A stretch of 7,434 bases of DNA, taken from Bacteroidota bacterium. GTDB taxonomy: Bacteria; Bacteroidota; Ignavibacteria; Tepidaquicellales; Tepidaquicellaceae. Position 1 is the stretch's first letter; the number at the start of each line of letters is the position of its first letter. Positions 1-6,610 of the stretch are shown in pieces. The DNA lies in contig JAEYVS010000025.1 in the NCBI GenBank assembly GCA_023429265.1, positions 1 through 7,434 of the forward strand, read 5' to 3'. The translations under genes were made by a program, and so were the position numbers. The notes beneath the pieces were generated by a model. That model was not told the origin of the DNA, made no database searches, and worked only from the letters and a program-made list of their open reading frames with translations.

Positions 1-1005
1 GATTCTGTCAGCAAAAGATATTTTATTTCCAATACTTCCAGCGGTAAAGTTGTTCAGCGCAGCCAGACCGGAGTTGTAACTGATTTTGTTACTCCGGGAA
101 GTGGTTTGAGAGGAATTACAGTGCACAATAATGTATTATACACAGTCAACGGAACCTCTGTGAAGGGATATGATCTTGCAACAGGTAACCCGACTACATT
201 GAATATTAATATGGGAACATCCCTAAACGGAATTAAAGCAGATACCAATGGGTATCTTTATGTATCAAATTTTAACTCAGCAGGAACAATATACAAAATC
301 AATACCTCTAATAACCAATTCTGGGCTTATGCCACTGTTCCCAGAACACCTAACGGGGTTTATGTCGATTACAAAAGAAACAGGCTCCTTGTCGTAGCAT
401 GGGGTGCTGGAGCTACTATTATGAGTGTCAGCTTGACCGATTCAACTAATGTTTCAACTCTTGTAACCACTCCTTATGGAAATCTTGATGGCATATCACT
501 GGATAAGAATGACCATGTATACTGTTCGGCATACAACAGCAATGTAGTATTTAGATATGACATTAACTTTGCTTTTCCACCGACTGTTATTGTTAATTCC
601 GTACAAGGCCTCTCAAGTCCTGCTGATATATATGTTAATCGTATTACAGATACATTAGCTGTACCTAATGCAGGTGCTAATACGGTTTTATTTTTCCCAT
701 TGACAGTCCCTACAGGTGTCCAAAACACTAGTTCTATCGCAGATGACTACAGGCTCAGCCAGAATTATCCGAACCCCTTCAATCCGGCGACCACGATTAG
801 CTTCGATGTAAAAACTAAAGGAATGGTAACCTTAAAAGTATATGATATCCTCGGAAATGAAGTGGCAACACTGGTGAATGAAGAATTAAACTCAGGCAGC
901 TATAACATAAACTTTGATGCCTCGGCATATACCAGCGGTGTTTACTTCTATGAATTACAATCGGGTTCATTCAGAGACGTAAAGAAAATGTTATTGGTAA
1001 AGTAA
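1..1005 (+). CDS. Secreted beta-propeller protein with T9SS type A C-terminal sorting domain (5' partial)
   Basis: The frame is open from the first base of the window to the TAA at 1003-1005 (334 residues visible), so the true start lies upstream and no signal peptide can be judged. Residues about 1-235 contain at least five repeats of roughly 40 residues. Each has a 'GI.vD..g.lYvs....g.i..yd' pattern: LRGITVHNNVLYTV, LNGIKADTNGYLYVS, PNGVYVDYKRNRLLVV, LDGISLDKNDHVYCSA and PADIYVNRITDTLAV. This is typical of NHL/SMP-30-like propellers. After a short linker, residues about 248-334 form a classic T9SS type A sorting domain: RLSQNYPNPFNPATTISF, then VYDILGNEVATL, SGVYFYEL and a terminal KKMLLVK. 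In this family the domain directs export through the Por/T9SS system and is removed or anchored at the surface. The ligand or enzymatic activity is unknown. The gene is more A/T-rich than the minus-strand genes. The sorting domain is very secure; the propeller subtype is not. Confidence 0.9.
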   Translation, partial: DSVSKRYFISNTSSGKVVQRSQTGVVTDFVTPGSGLRGITVHNNVLYTVNGTSVKGYDLATGNPTTLNINMGTSLNGIKADTNGYLYVSNFNSAGTIYKINTSNNQFWAYATVPRTPNGVYVDYKRNRLLVVAWGAGATIMSVSLTDSTNVSTLVTTPYGNLDGISLDKNDHVYCSAYNSNVVFRYDINFAFPPTVIVNSVQGLSSPADIYVNRITDTLAVPNAGANTVLFFPLTVPTGVQNTSSIADDYRLSQNYPNPFNPATTISFDVKTKGMVTLKVYDILGNEVATLVNEELNSGSYNINFDASAYTSGVYFYELQSGSFRDVKKMLLVK

Positions 1006-1016
1006 AAAAAATCCCT

Positions 1017-1042
1017 CCTTCCCAAGCCCCAGCTTGGGAAGG
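1017..1042. repeat. Perfect 11-bp inverted repeat with 4-nt loop
   Basis: The left arm CCTTCCCAAGC (1017-1027) and right arm GCTTGGGAAGG (1032-1042) are exact reverse complements around the loop CCCA. On the plus strand no T-run follows, so it is a poor intrinsic terminator for the upstream T9SS gene, although it could block transcript decay. An A8 run (1004-1011) precedes it. That would be a T-run on the minus strand, but no minus gene ends here. The near-palindromic CCCAAGC/GCTTGGG core resembles dispersed intergenic palindromes I recall from other bacterial genomes; this is unverified. The right arm also carries the likely Shine-Dalgarno of the next gene. Confidence 0.75.
1036..1042 (+). 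promoter_or_regulatory. Candidate Shine-Dalgarno of the OsmC-like gene, inside a hairpin arm
   Basis: The purine run GGGAAGG ends 12 nt before the ATG at 1055, slightly long but usable spacing, and is the only purine-rich site in the spacer. It lies wholly in the 3' arm of the 1017-1042 hairpin, so it would be base-paired when the hairpin forms. The other fully visible starts in the window (ppdK, M61, EIIA) show no comparable site, so SD use in this organism is itself uncertain. Confidence 0.4.
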
Positions 1043-1054
1043 TTATACTCAAAC

Positions 1055-1465
1055 ATGGTAGAAATAAACATAACATACGAAGGCGACCTTCACTGCAAAG
1101 CTGTCCACGGTCCAAGTGGTGTAACCATCGAAACTGACGCTCCCGTGGATAATCAGGGCAAGGGTGAATCCTTCTCTCCCACTGACCTTCTTGCTACATC
1201 ACTTGGAGTGTGTAATATGACCTTGATGGGAATTTACGCGCGCGGTCACGGCATCGACCTGACGGGAACAAAGATCCGCGTGGAGAAACATATGATCAAA
1301 GAACCTCCCCGGCGCGTTGAAAAGCTTGTTGTGGAAATCGATCTGCCCGCAGGTATTCCGACTGATAAACGCAAAGCACTAGAGAATGCAGCCCTCACCT
1401 GCCCTGTAGCTTTAAGCCTGAATCCGGAGATCACCGTGGATACGGAATTTAATTACACTGATTAA
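1055..1465 (+). CDS. OsmC/Ohr family protein (predicted thiol-dependent peroxidase)
   Basis: This 136-residue protein has the usual size for the OsmC/Ohr superfamily. The two hallmark cysteines are present: C53 in SPTDLLATSLGVCNMTL, at the start of the long central helix, and C116 in ALTCPVALSL. E38, just before FSPTDLL, fits the conserved acidic residue near the active site. Family members reduce organic hydroperoxides in the cytosol with thiol donors. The sequence is closer to the general OsmC/YhfA-like group than to classical Ohr, so the substrate is open. The ATG at 1055 was chosen because it gives the normal N-terminus (MVEINITYEGDLHC); an in-frame TTG at 1034 would add seven residues encoded by the hairpin. 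It lies 49 bp after the T9SS gene, with no evident functional link, and is convergent with ppdK. Confidence 0.93.
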   Translation: MVEINITYEGDLHCKAVHGPSGVTIETDAPVDNQGKGESFSPTDLLATSLGVCNMTLMGIYARGHGIDLTGTKIRVEKHMIKEPPRRVEKLVVEIDLPAGIPTDKRKALENAALTCPVALSLNPEITVDTEFNYTD

Positions 1466-1469
1466 ACAA

Positions 1470-1493
1470 AAAACGAGGAATTCTCCTCGTTTT
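1470..1493. terminator. Bidirectional intrinsic terminator between osmC-like gene and ppdK
   Basis: The arms AAAACGAGGA (1470-1479) and TCCTCGTTTT (1484-1493) are perfectly complementary around the 4-nt loop ATTC. The hairpin begins 5 bp after the osmC-like stop. On the plus strand it ends in TTTT. On the minus strand the flanking A-run (1468-1473) gives a T6 tail. The CGAGGA/TCCTCG core with A-T flanks and its place between two convergent genes make a shared terminator the natural reading. Confidence 0.88.
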
Positions 1494-1510
1494 AAATTAT
1501 TAAATCTTTT

Positions 1511-1528
1511 CTCTGCGTGCTCTGCGGT
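1511..1528. repeat. Two 9-bp tandem units (CTCTGCGTG / CTCTGCGGT) touching the ppdK stop
   Basis: CTCTGCG occurs at 1511-1517 and again at 1520-1526. Read on the minus strand, 1529-1511 gives AACCGCAGAGCACGCAGAG. The last base of the second unit is the final base of the ppdK stop codon (TTA at 1528-1530 on the plus strand). The phrase resembles 'CGCAGAG' micro-repeats that I recall as frequent in intergenic DNA of many bacteria; this is memory, not a search. No function is claimed. Confidence 0.5.
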
Positions 1529-4248
1529 TAAAGATCCATCAGGTTCGCTCTCGCTGCAGCCAGTCTCGCTATCGGTACCCGGAATGGCGAACAGCTCACA
1601 TAGTCGAGTCCCAGCTTATGACAGAATTCCACCGAAGCGGGTTCACCACCGTGCTCACCGCAGATACCCATTTTCAGCTTTGGTTTTACTTTCCGTCCAC
1701 GGTCAACCGCAACCTCCATCAGCACACCAACGCCTTCTACGTCTATGGTTTCGAATGGATCCTTCGCGAATATCTCCTGCTCCACGTAAAACGGAAGGAA
1801 TATGCTCGAATCATCTCTTGATATTCCGTATGTCAGCTGAGTCAGGTCATTAGTTCCGAATGAAAAGAAATCGGCATCTTCCGCTATGCGTCCGGCTATG
1901 ATTGCCGCGCGCGGTATTTCTATCATCGTACCCACTTTATAATCAAATTTTATATTCTTCTCTTCCATCACCTGTTTGGCAGTTCTGACCACAATCTCCT
2001 TCTGCTTGAGAAATTCCTTCTCATTCCCCACAAGTGGTATCATTATTTCAGGATGAACGTTGATGCCCTCCTTCTTTACCTTAGCCGCCGCCTCAAATAC
2101 CGCGCGCGCCTGCATCTCGGTAATTTCCGGATATGTATTCGCCAGCCTGCATCCTCTGTGTCCCAGCATCGGGTTAAATTCCCTCAGCGCATTCACCTTA
2201 TATTTGATCTCATCAATCGATGTACCTATAAGCTCGGCAAGGTTTGATATCTCTATGTCAGTGTGGGGGAGGAATTCATGCAGCGGAGGATCGAGCGTTC
2301 TGATCGTCACAGGCTTATCCTTCATTACTCTGAATATCTCCGTAAAATCCTTTCTCTGGTATGGCAATATCTTCTCAAGTGCCTTTCTTCTTCCTGTTTC
2401 GTCATAGGCGAGTATCATCTCCCTCACCGCGTCTATCCTGTCCCCGCCAAAGAACATATGTTCCGTCCGGCAAAGTCCTATTCCCTCAGCTCCGAATGCC
2501 ACCGCGTTCTCGGATTGATCCGGCTGATCCGCGTTAGTCCTTACCTTCAGTCTCCTGTTCTTATCTACCCATCCCATGAACTTATCATACAGCTGATACA
2601 ATTCCGATTTACCCGGCTTTAACGTCTTGTCGATCAACACCGCTAATACCTCGGAAGGCTTTGTTTCGAGCTTCCCGGCGATTACTTCACCTGTCGAACC
2701 GTCTATCGATATATAATCACCTTCTCTTATGATAGTATCTTTCCCCGTGGACTTTAGTGTCTTTAAAAGATAATCTATGTCCAGAGTCGAACATCCCGCT
2801 ACACAGACTTTTCCCATCTGCCTTGCAACAAGCGCCGCGTGGGAAGTCATTCCGCCCTTAGAAGTGAGTATCCCTTCGGAAGCGTTCATTCCGCGGATAT
2901 CTTCGGGCGATGTCTCTATCCTCACCAGTATCACCTGTTCACCTCTGGCTGCCGCAGTCACCGCGTCGTATGAATTAAAATACACGCGTCCTGTAGCCGC
3001 GCCCGGACCCGCATTGAGTCCCTTCGCCATCAGCCTGCCTTCTTTTATCGCGTTATCCTTCTGTCTTGCATCGAATATCGGTCTTAGCAGATGATTGAAT
3101 TGCTTCGGCTCTACCCGTAATATCGCTTCCTTCTGATTGATCAGTTTCTCATCCGCCATTTCCACAGCCATCCTCAAAGCCGCGATACCTGTACGCTTAC
3201 CAACTCTGCACTGAAGCATGTACAGCTTTCCGTCCTGAATCGTAAACTCAATGTCCATCATATCCCTGTAATGCTTCTCGAGGGATTTTCTGATTTTCTC
3301 AAGCTCTTTATACATCTTAGGAGAATCCTTCTCGAGCTTTGTAATCGAAAGCGGTGTCCTGGTGCCTGCAACTACGTCCTCACCCTGCGCGTTCATAAGG
3401 TACTCGCCATAAAATTTATTCTCGCCTGTAGCCGGGTCACGCGTAAATGCCACACCCGTCCCTGATGTTTCGCCCATATTTCCGAATACCATCGATTGCA
3501 CGTTCACAGCTGTGCCCCATTCCTTTGGGATGTTATTGAGCTTCCTGTATACTATCGCCCTGTCATTCATCCACGATCTGAATACCGCTCCGATTGCTCC
3601 CCACAGCTGTTCCATCGGATCTGTCGGAAAACTGTGCCCCGTATTTTTCTTTATTGCTTTCTTAAATTCATCCACTAATTCCTTAAGGTCATCGACGCTG
3701 AATTCCGTATCGTTCTTTATTCCGTTCTGTCTCTTCTTTTCTTCGATTACTTCCTCAAAAGGATCCACCTGGTTCTTGTCGGTTGGTTTAAGGTCGAGAA
3801 CTACGTCTCCGTACATCTGTACGAATCTCCTGTAGCAGTCAAAGGCAAACCACTCATTCCCGGACCTCTCCGCCAGCGCTTTGACCGTAATATCGTTAAG
3901 CCCGAGATTTAATACCGTGTCCATCATTCCCGGCATTGAAGCTCTTGCTCCCGATCTCACGCTAACAAGCAGTGGATTTTTCGGATCACCGAATTTCGCT
4001 CCCATCAGCTTTTCTATTTTTTTCAGGGAATCCTGTACCTGCTTCTTCAGCTCACGCGGATATCTTTTCTTATGGTCGTAGTAGTATGTGCAGACTTCCG
4101 TGGTAATTGTAAATCCCGCGGGTACCGGCAGCTTTAGATTCGTCATCTCAGCAAGGTTTGCGCCTTTTCCGCCAAGCAGCTCTTTCATTCCGGCTTTGCC
4201 TTCAGCCTTACCGTCGCCAAAGAAATAAACATATTTCTTTTCCTTCAT
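1528..4248 (-). CDS. ppdK: Pyruvate, phosphate dikinase
   Basis: This enzyme (EC 2.7.9.1) reversibly converts pyruvate + ATP + Pi to PEP + AMP + PPi in the cytosol, serving gluconeogenesis or PPi-linked glycolysis. At 906 residues it is full length. The N-terminal nucleotide-binding domain shows GGKGANLAEM (26-35), VSVRSGARASMPGMMDTVLN (96-115) and LQCRVGKRTG (345-354). The swivelling phosphohistidine domain has GGMTSHAALVAR with catalytic H470. The C-terminal PEP/pyruvate TIM barrel contains GIGLCRTEHMFF (589-600), TLDPPLHEFLP (651-661), GTMIEIPRAA (773-782), FGTNDLTQLTYG (797-808) and GICGEHGG, whose C863 matches the catalytic cysteine of the family. All signature residues looked for are intact. 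An in-frame TAA two codons upstream of the ATG fixes the start region. No Shine-Dalgarno is evident. It is the last gene of the minus-strand series, 54 bp after the M61 gene, and ends before the shared terminator. Confidence 0.98.
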   Translation of the reverse strand: MKEKKYVYFFGDGKAEGKAGMKELLGGKGANLAEMTNLKLPVPAGFTITTEVCTYYYDHKKRYPRELKKQVQDSLKKIEKLMGAKFGDPKNPLLVSVRSGARASMPGMMDTVLNLGLNDITVKALAERSGNEWFAFDCYRRFVQMYGDVVLDLKPTDKNQVDPFEEVIEEKKRQNGIKNDTEFSVDDLKELVDEFKKAIKKNTGHSFPTDPMEQLWGAIGAVFRSWMNDRAIVYRKLNNIPKEWGTAVNVQSMVFGNMGETSGTGVAFTRDPATGENKFYGEYLMNAQGEDVVAGTRTPLSITKLEKDSPKMYKELEKIRKSLEKHYRDMMDIEFTIQDGKLYMLQCRVGKRTGIAALRMAVEMADEKLINQKEAILRVEPKQFNHLLRPIFDARQKDNAIKEGRLMAKGLNAGPGAATGRVYFNSYDAVTAAARGEQVILVRIETSPEDIRGMNASEGILTSKGGMTSHAALVARQMGKVCVAGCSTLDIDYLLKTLKSTGKDTIIREGDYISIDGSTGEVIAGKLETKPSEVLAVLIDKTLKPGKSELYQLYDKFMGWVDKNRRLKVRTNADQPDQSENAVAFGAEGIGLCRTEHMFFGGDRIDAVREMILAYDETGRRKALEKILPYQRKDFTEIFRVMKDKPVTIRTLDPPLHEFLPHTDIEISNLAELIGTSIDEIKYKVNALREFNPMLGHRGCRLANTYPEITEMQARAVFEAAAKVKKEGINVHPEIMIPLVGNEKEFLKQKEIVVRTAKQVMEEKNIKFDYKVGTMIEIPRAAIIAGRIAEDADFFSFGTNDLTQLTYGISRDDSSIFLPFYVEQEIFAKDPFETIDVEGVGVLMEVAVDRGRKVKPKLKMGICGEHGGEPASVEFCHKLGLDYVSCSPFRVPIARLAAARANLMDL

Positions 4249-4256
4249 ATTTTATG

Positions 4257-4268
4257 GAATTTAAATTC
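4257..4268. other. Perfect 12-bp palindrome upstream of ppdK
   Basis: GAATTTAAATTC is its own reverse complement and lies 8 nt upstream of the ppdK ATG in the 54-bp spacer. It could be an operator half-site pair or chance in A/T-rich DNA. No convincing promoter hexamers were found around it. Confidence 0.3.
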
Positions 4269-4302
4269 GGTTTGAATATATCTATTTAATGAAGTTACGT
4301 GC

Positions 4303-6024
4303 TTACCCGTTTATCCACTTATTCCATATCATATCTTCCTCTTCAGTGGTCTTTTCTTTTCGTATCAGTTCAAATTTTGGAACCGGTTTCGATATCTTAA
4401 GTTTCAATTCCCGTACGGTTCCGTTTCTGCTGACAATTGCCTTCACGTCATCGCCTTCTTTCAATGTGCTTAATACTCCCTTAAAGTTGCCGCTGTTCAA
4501 TCTTACTCCGTCGAGGGCTATCAGTTCATCTCCCGCGCTTAGTCCCGCGGCATAAGCAACACCACCGCTATGCACTTCTTCCAGCAAGATGTTTTCTGCG
4601 CCATTCTTTAATACTCCCCCTATCTTAATCTCGCCTTCCTTATGAGCATTCTTCATTTCTATACCCGCCTTAGCAAGGTATTCCTCCAGGGGCAGTTCAT
4701 CCGTCCCCCTGATGTATTTTGCCCAGAAGCTGTCCAGGTTCTTTCCTGCGATACTCTCGCAAACTTCCTTTACTCTTTCGCTTGTGTATCCGTGCGCAGG
4801 ATCCTTTTTGAAATCTTCATATAATATTTTCAGCGCGTCATCAAGACATTTCTCACCGTTAGTTGCCGATATCATCTCAATGTCAAGCATCATTGCGATA
4901 AGCGAGCCTTTTTTATAATATGAGATCTGGTCATTCCGGGTATTCTCGTGCTTTTCGTAGAATTTTATCCAGTTATCGAAGCTTGATTCCTCCAATGACT
5001 GGTGCATCCTTCCTTCGTATCCTAATATTTCATTGACCTCCTCAGCCACAAACTCCAGGTATCCTTTGTCATCCAATAACTCCGCTCTCCTTAAAAGCAG
5101 GTTATCGAAGAAGCTCGTCCATCCCTCCGTCACCCAGTGCATCTTAGTATAAACTTCCGCATCGTAATTAAACGGTCCAAGCTCTATCGGTCTGATTCTC
5201 TTCACATTCCACACGTGGAATAGCTCGTGTGATATAAGTCCCAGGAACCTCTTGTACATCTTCTCGTCATCGAATTTCCACGCCGGGAATATCGCCGCAA
5301 ACGAATTCAAATGCTCCAGTCCGCCGCCGCCGCTTTCAACAAATGTAAGCAGGAACGTAAAATGCTCATACGGCAGTCCATCCATCATTCTGCTTTCCGC
5401 GTCAGCTATCTTCTTGAAGTCCGTTACGAATTTCTCTTTGTCATAATTTCCCTTCCCGTATATACTGATGTAATGCTTCTTACCGTCCGACTCGAATTCC
5501 AGCACCTCCTGGTTACCTATCTCAATAGGACAATCCACGAATACATCATAATTCTCTGCCTTGTATAAATTTCTTTCTATATATGTAAGTCCTGTCGATA
5601 TCTTCTTCCAATTAGTATGCGGCTTTATCTCCAGCTCGCACTCCGCATCCATTTTTCCGCGCACGAACATAAATACGCTCGTCCCGTTAATAAATGCATG
5701 ATCCGATGTTATCTGGCTTGTCCTCACCGTTACCTCATTGCAATAAACCCTGTACTTAAGCAAAACCTCCTCAGACTCCATAGTCGAAACACGCCAAGTA
5801 TTCTTATTCACTTTTTCACAGCTCAGCCCCTTCCCTTTACCGTCCTCTGCTCTAACCTTATCCACGTGCCGTGAGTATTCCCTTACCTTATATGACCCGG
5901 GAGTCCACACCGGCATCCCGAATTCAACAAAGTTCTCACCGTCAGTCTTTACGCTTATCTCTACCTCGCAGTAGTGCGTCACCGGATTCGCAAATCCTAT
6001 CGTGTATTTAACTTTTTTGCCCAT
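4303..6024 (-). CDS. M61 family metallopeptidase (glycyl aminopeptidase type) with C-terminal PDZ domain
   Basis: This 573-residue zinc peptidase has the M61 architecture. An N-terminal beta domain (about 1-170) includes MPVWTPGSYKVREYSRHV (37-54). The catalytic domain (about 171-445) has SGGGGLEHLNS (231-241) and the zinc site HELFH (266-270, H266 and H270 ligands, E267 catalytic). WVTEGWTSFFD follows, with E300 as the likely third ligand. A PDZ domain (about 465-545) contains GGVAYAAGLSAGDELIALDG. Characterised relatives remove N-terminal glycine or alanine or act as PDZ-bearing proteases; the substrate here is unknown. An in-frame TAA lies two codons upstream of the ATG and the N-terminus (MGKKVKYTIGFANP) is not a signal peptide, so the protein is predicted cytosolic. 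It sits 86 bp after the EIIA gene and 54 bp before ppdK, in the same direction. Confidence 0.93.
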   Translation of the reverse strand: MGKKVKYTIGFANPVTHYCEVEISVKTDGENFVEFGMPVWTPGSYKVREYSRHVDKVRAEDGKGKGLSCEKVNKNTWRVSTMESEEVLLKYRVYCNEVTVRTSQITSDHAFINGTSVFMFVRGKMDAECELEIKPHTNWKKISTGLTYIERNLYKAENYDVFVDCPIEIGNQEVLEFESDGKKHYISIYGKGNYDKEKFVTDFKKIADAESRMMDGLPYEHFTFLLTFVESGGGGLEHLNSFAAIFPAWKFDDEKMYKRFLGLISHELFHVWNVKRIRPIELGPFNYDAEVYTKMHWVTEGWTSFFDNLLLRRAELLDDKGYLEFVAEEVNEILGYEGRMHQSLEESSFDNWIKFYEKHENTRNDQISYYKKGSLIAMMLDIEMISATNGEKCLDDALKILYEDFKKDPAHGYTSERVKEVCESIAGKNLDSFWAKYIRGTDELPLEEYLAKAGIEMKNAHKEGEIKIGGVLKNGAENILLEEVHSGGVAYAAGLSAGDELIALDGVRLNSGNFKGVLSTLKEGDDVKAIVSRNGTVRELKLKISKPVPKFELIRKEKTTEEEDMIWNKWING

Positions 6025-6077
6025 AACTTATTTTTTACTAAATTACATATTAAAAATAAAGCAGACCCTTCCACTTC

Positions 6078-6108
6078 ATTCTTAATTTCTAATTCTAAAT
6101 TCTTAATT
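6078..6108. repeat. A/T-rich run of degenerate heptamers in the EIIA-M61 spacer
   Basis: Four adjacent 7-mers, TTCTTAA, TTTCTAA, TTCTAAA and TTCTTAA, occupy 6079-6106. The 10-mer ATTCTTAATT occurs exactly at 6078-6087 and 6099-6108, 21 bp apart (three units). The run starts 2 bp from the EIIA stop codon. It is the main content of the 86-bp spacer. No hairpin terminator and no clear promoter were identified there. Confidence 0.55.
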
Positions 6109-6110
6109 GA

Positions 6111-6581
6111 TTAGATTTCCTGGTAATTCTCTTCCTCTTTCCTGAAAAGCTCCAGGACTTCCTGAGGAGTTTTAGCCTCTTCCAGCTTATCCCGGAACTT
6201 ATCATTGTTCATCATTCTCGATATCCTGCTCAATAGCTTTATGTGAGTATTTAGCAGGCTGTCTTTCCCGACAAGCAGAAAAATGAACTTTACAGGCTCG
6301 GAATCGATCGAATCGAAGTCTATCGGATTTTTTACTATTCCGAACGAAGCCGTAACATCACTGATCTCGTCCGTTTTTCCGTGCGGAATAGCAAATCCCT
6401 TCCCGACCCCGGTAGATACCAGCTTCTCTCTCTCAAATACACACTCCTGCACTTTCTCTTTACTGAGGATCTTTCCTGCTTTTGAGGCAAGGTCTATCAT
6501 TTGGTTGATTGCCTCGGTTTTATCCTTTGGCTCCATCCCCACCGAAATAACATCATCCTTTAAAATTTCGCTGATCTTCAT
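6111..6581 (-). CDS. PTS EIIA type-2 (fructose/nitrogen-type) domain protein
   Basis: This 156-residue protein is a single PTS_EIIA_2 domain, the usual length of EIIA-Ntr (PtsN)-like stand-alone proteins. Family features are MKISEIL at the start, REKLVSTGVGKGFAIPHGKT (51-70) with the phospho-accepting H67, a second conserved histidine in NTHIKLLSRISR (H113), and a C-terminal helix ending ...TPQEVLELF. In the family H67 receives phosphate from HPr/NPr, originally from PEP, and passes it to a sugar EIIB or acts as a regulatory signal. No EI, HPr, EIIB or EIIC gene is in the window, which favours a regulatory role, but this is inference. The gene starts 29 bp after the mutase-like gene; only a weak TAAAG precedes the ATG. 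A T7 run in that spacer (6604-6610 on the minus strand) has no hairpin and is not called a terminator. Confidence 0.92.
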   Translation of the reverse strand: MKISEILKDDVISVGMEPKDKTEAINQMIDLASKAGKILSKEKVQECVFEREKLVSTGVGKGFAIPHGKTDEISDVTASFGIVKNPIDFDSIDSEPVKFIFLLVGKDSLLNTHIKLLSRISRMMNNDKFRDKLEEAKTPQEVLELFRKEEENYQEI

Positions 6582-6610
6582 CTTTAAGTTTTCGCTTTTA
6601 AATAAAAAAA

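Noticed and set aside
106..1005. A start at the TTG at 106 for the T9SS protein
   Set aside because: The frame is open back to base 1 and propeller-like sequence continues upstream, so the gene is 5' truncated by the window rather than starting here.
1034..1054. TTG at 1034 as the start of the OsmC-like gene
   Set aside because: It would add seven residues encoded by the hairpin arm and spacer; the ATG at 1055 gives the normal OsmC N-terminus and has a purine-rich site upstream.
1584..4081. Several plus-strand open frames (for example 2060-2407, 2777-3094, 3512-3835)
   Set aside because: They are antisense to the highly conserved ppdK, show no recognisable domain and have low-complexity Ser/Leu/Pro-rich composition typical of shadow frames.
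4249..4302. A promoter for ppdK in the M61-ppdK spacer
   Set aside because: Several A/T-rich TATATT-like words exist, but none has a suitable partner element at normal spacing, so no promoter is called.
4289..5874. Plus-strand open frames opposite the M61 gene
   Set aside because: They mirror the coding strand of a well-supported M61 protein and have no family features.
6025..6077. Bacteroidota-type -7 element (TAnnTTTG) before the M61 gene
   Set aside because: TAATTTAG on the minus strand is one mismatch away but no supporting upstream element was found; in such A/T-rich DNA this is expected by chance.
6582..6610. T7 run after the mutase-like stop as a terminator
   Set aside because: There is no inverted repeat before the T-run, and the EIIA gene begins 29 bp later on the same strand.
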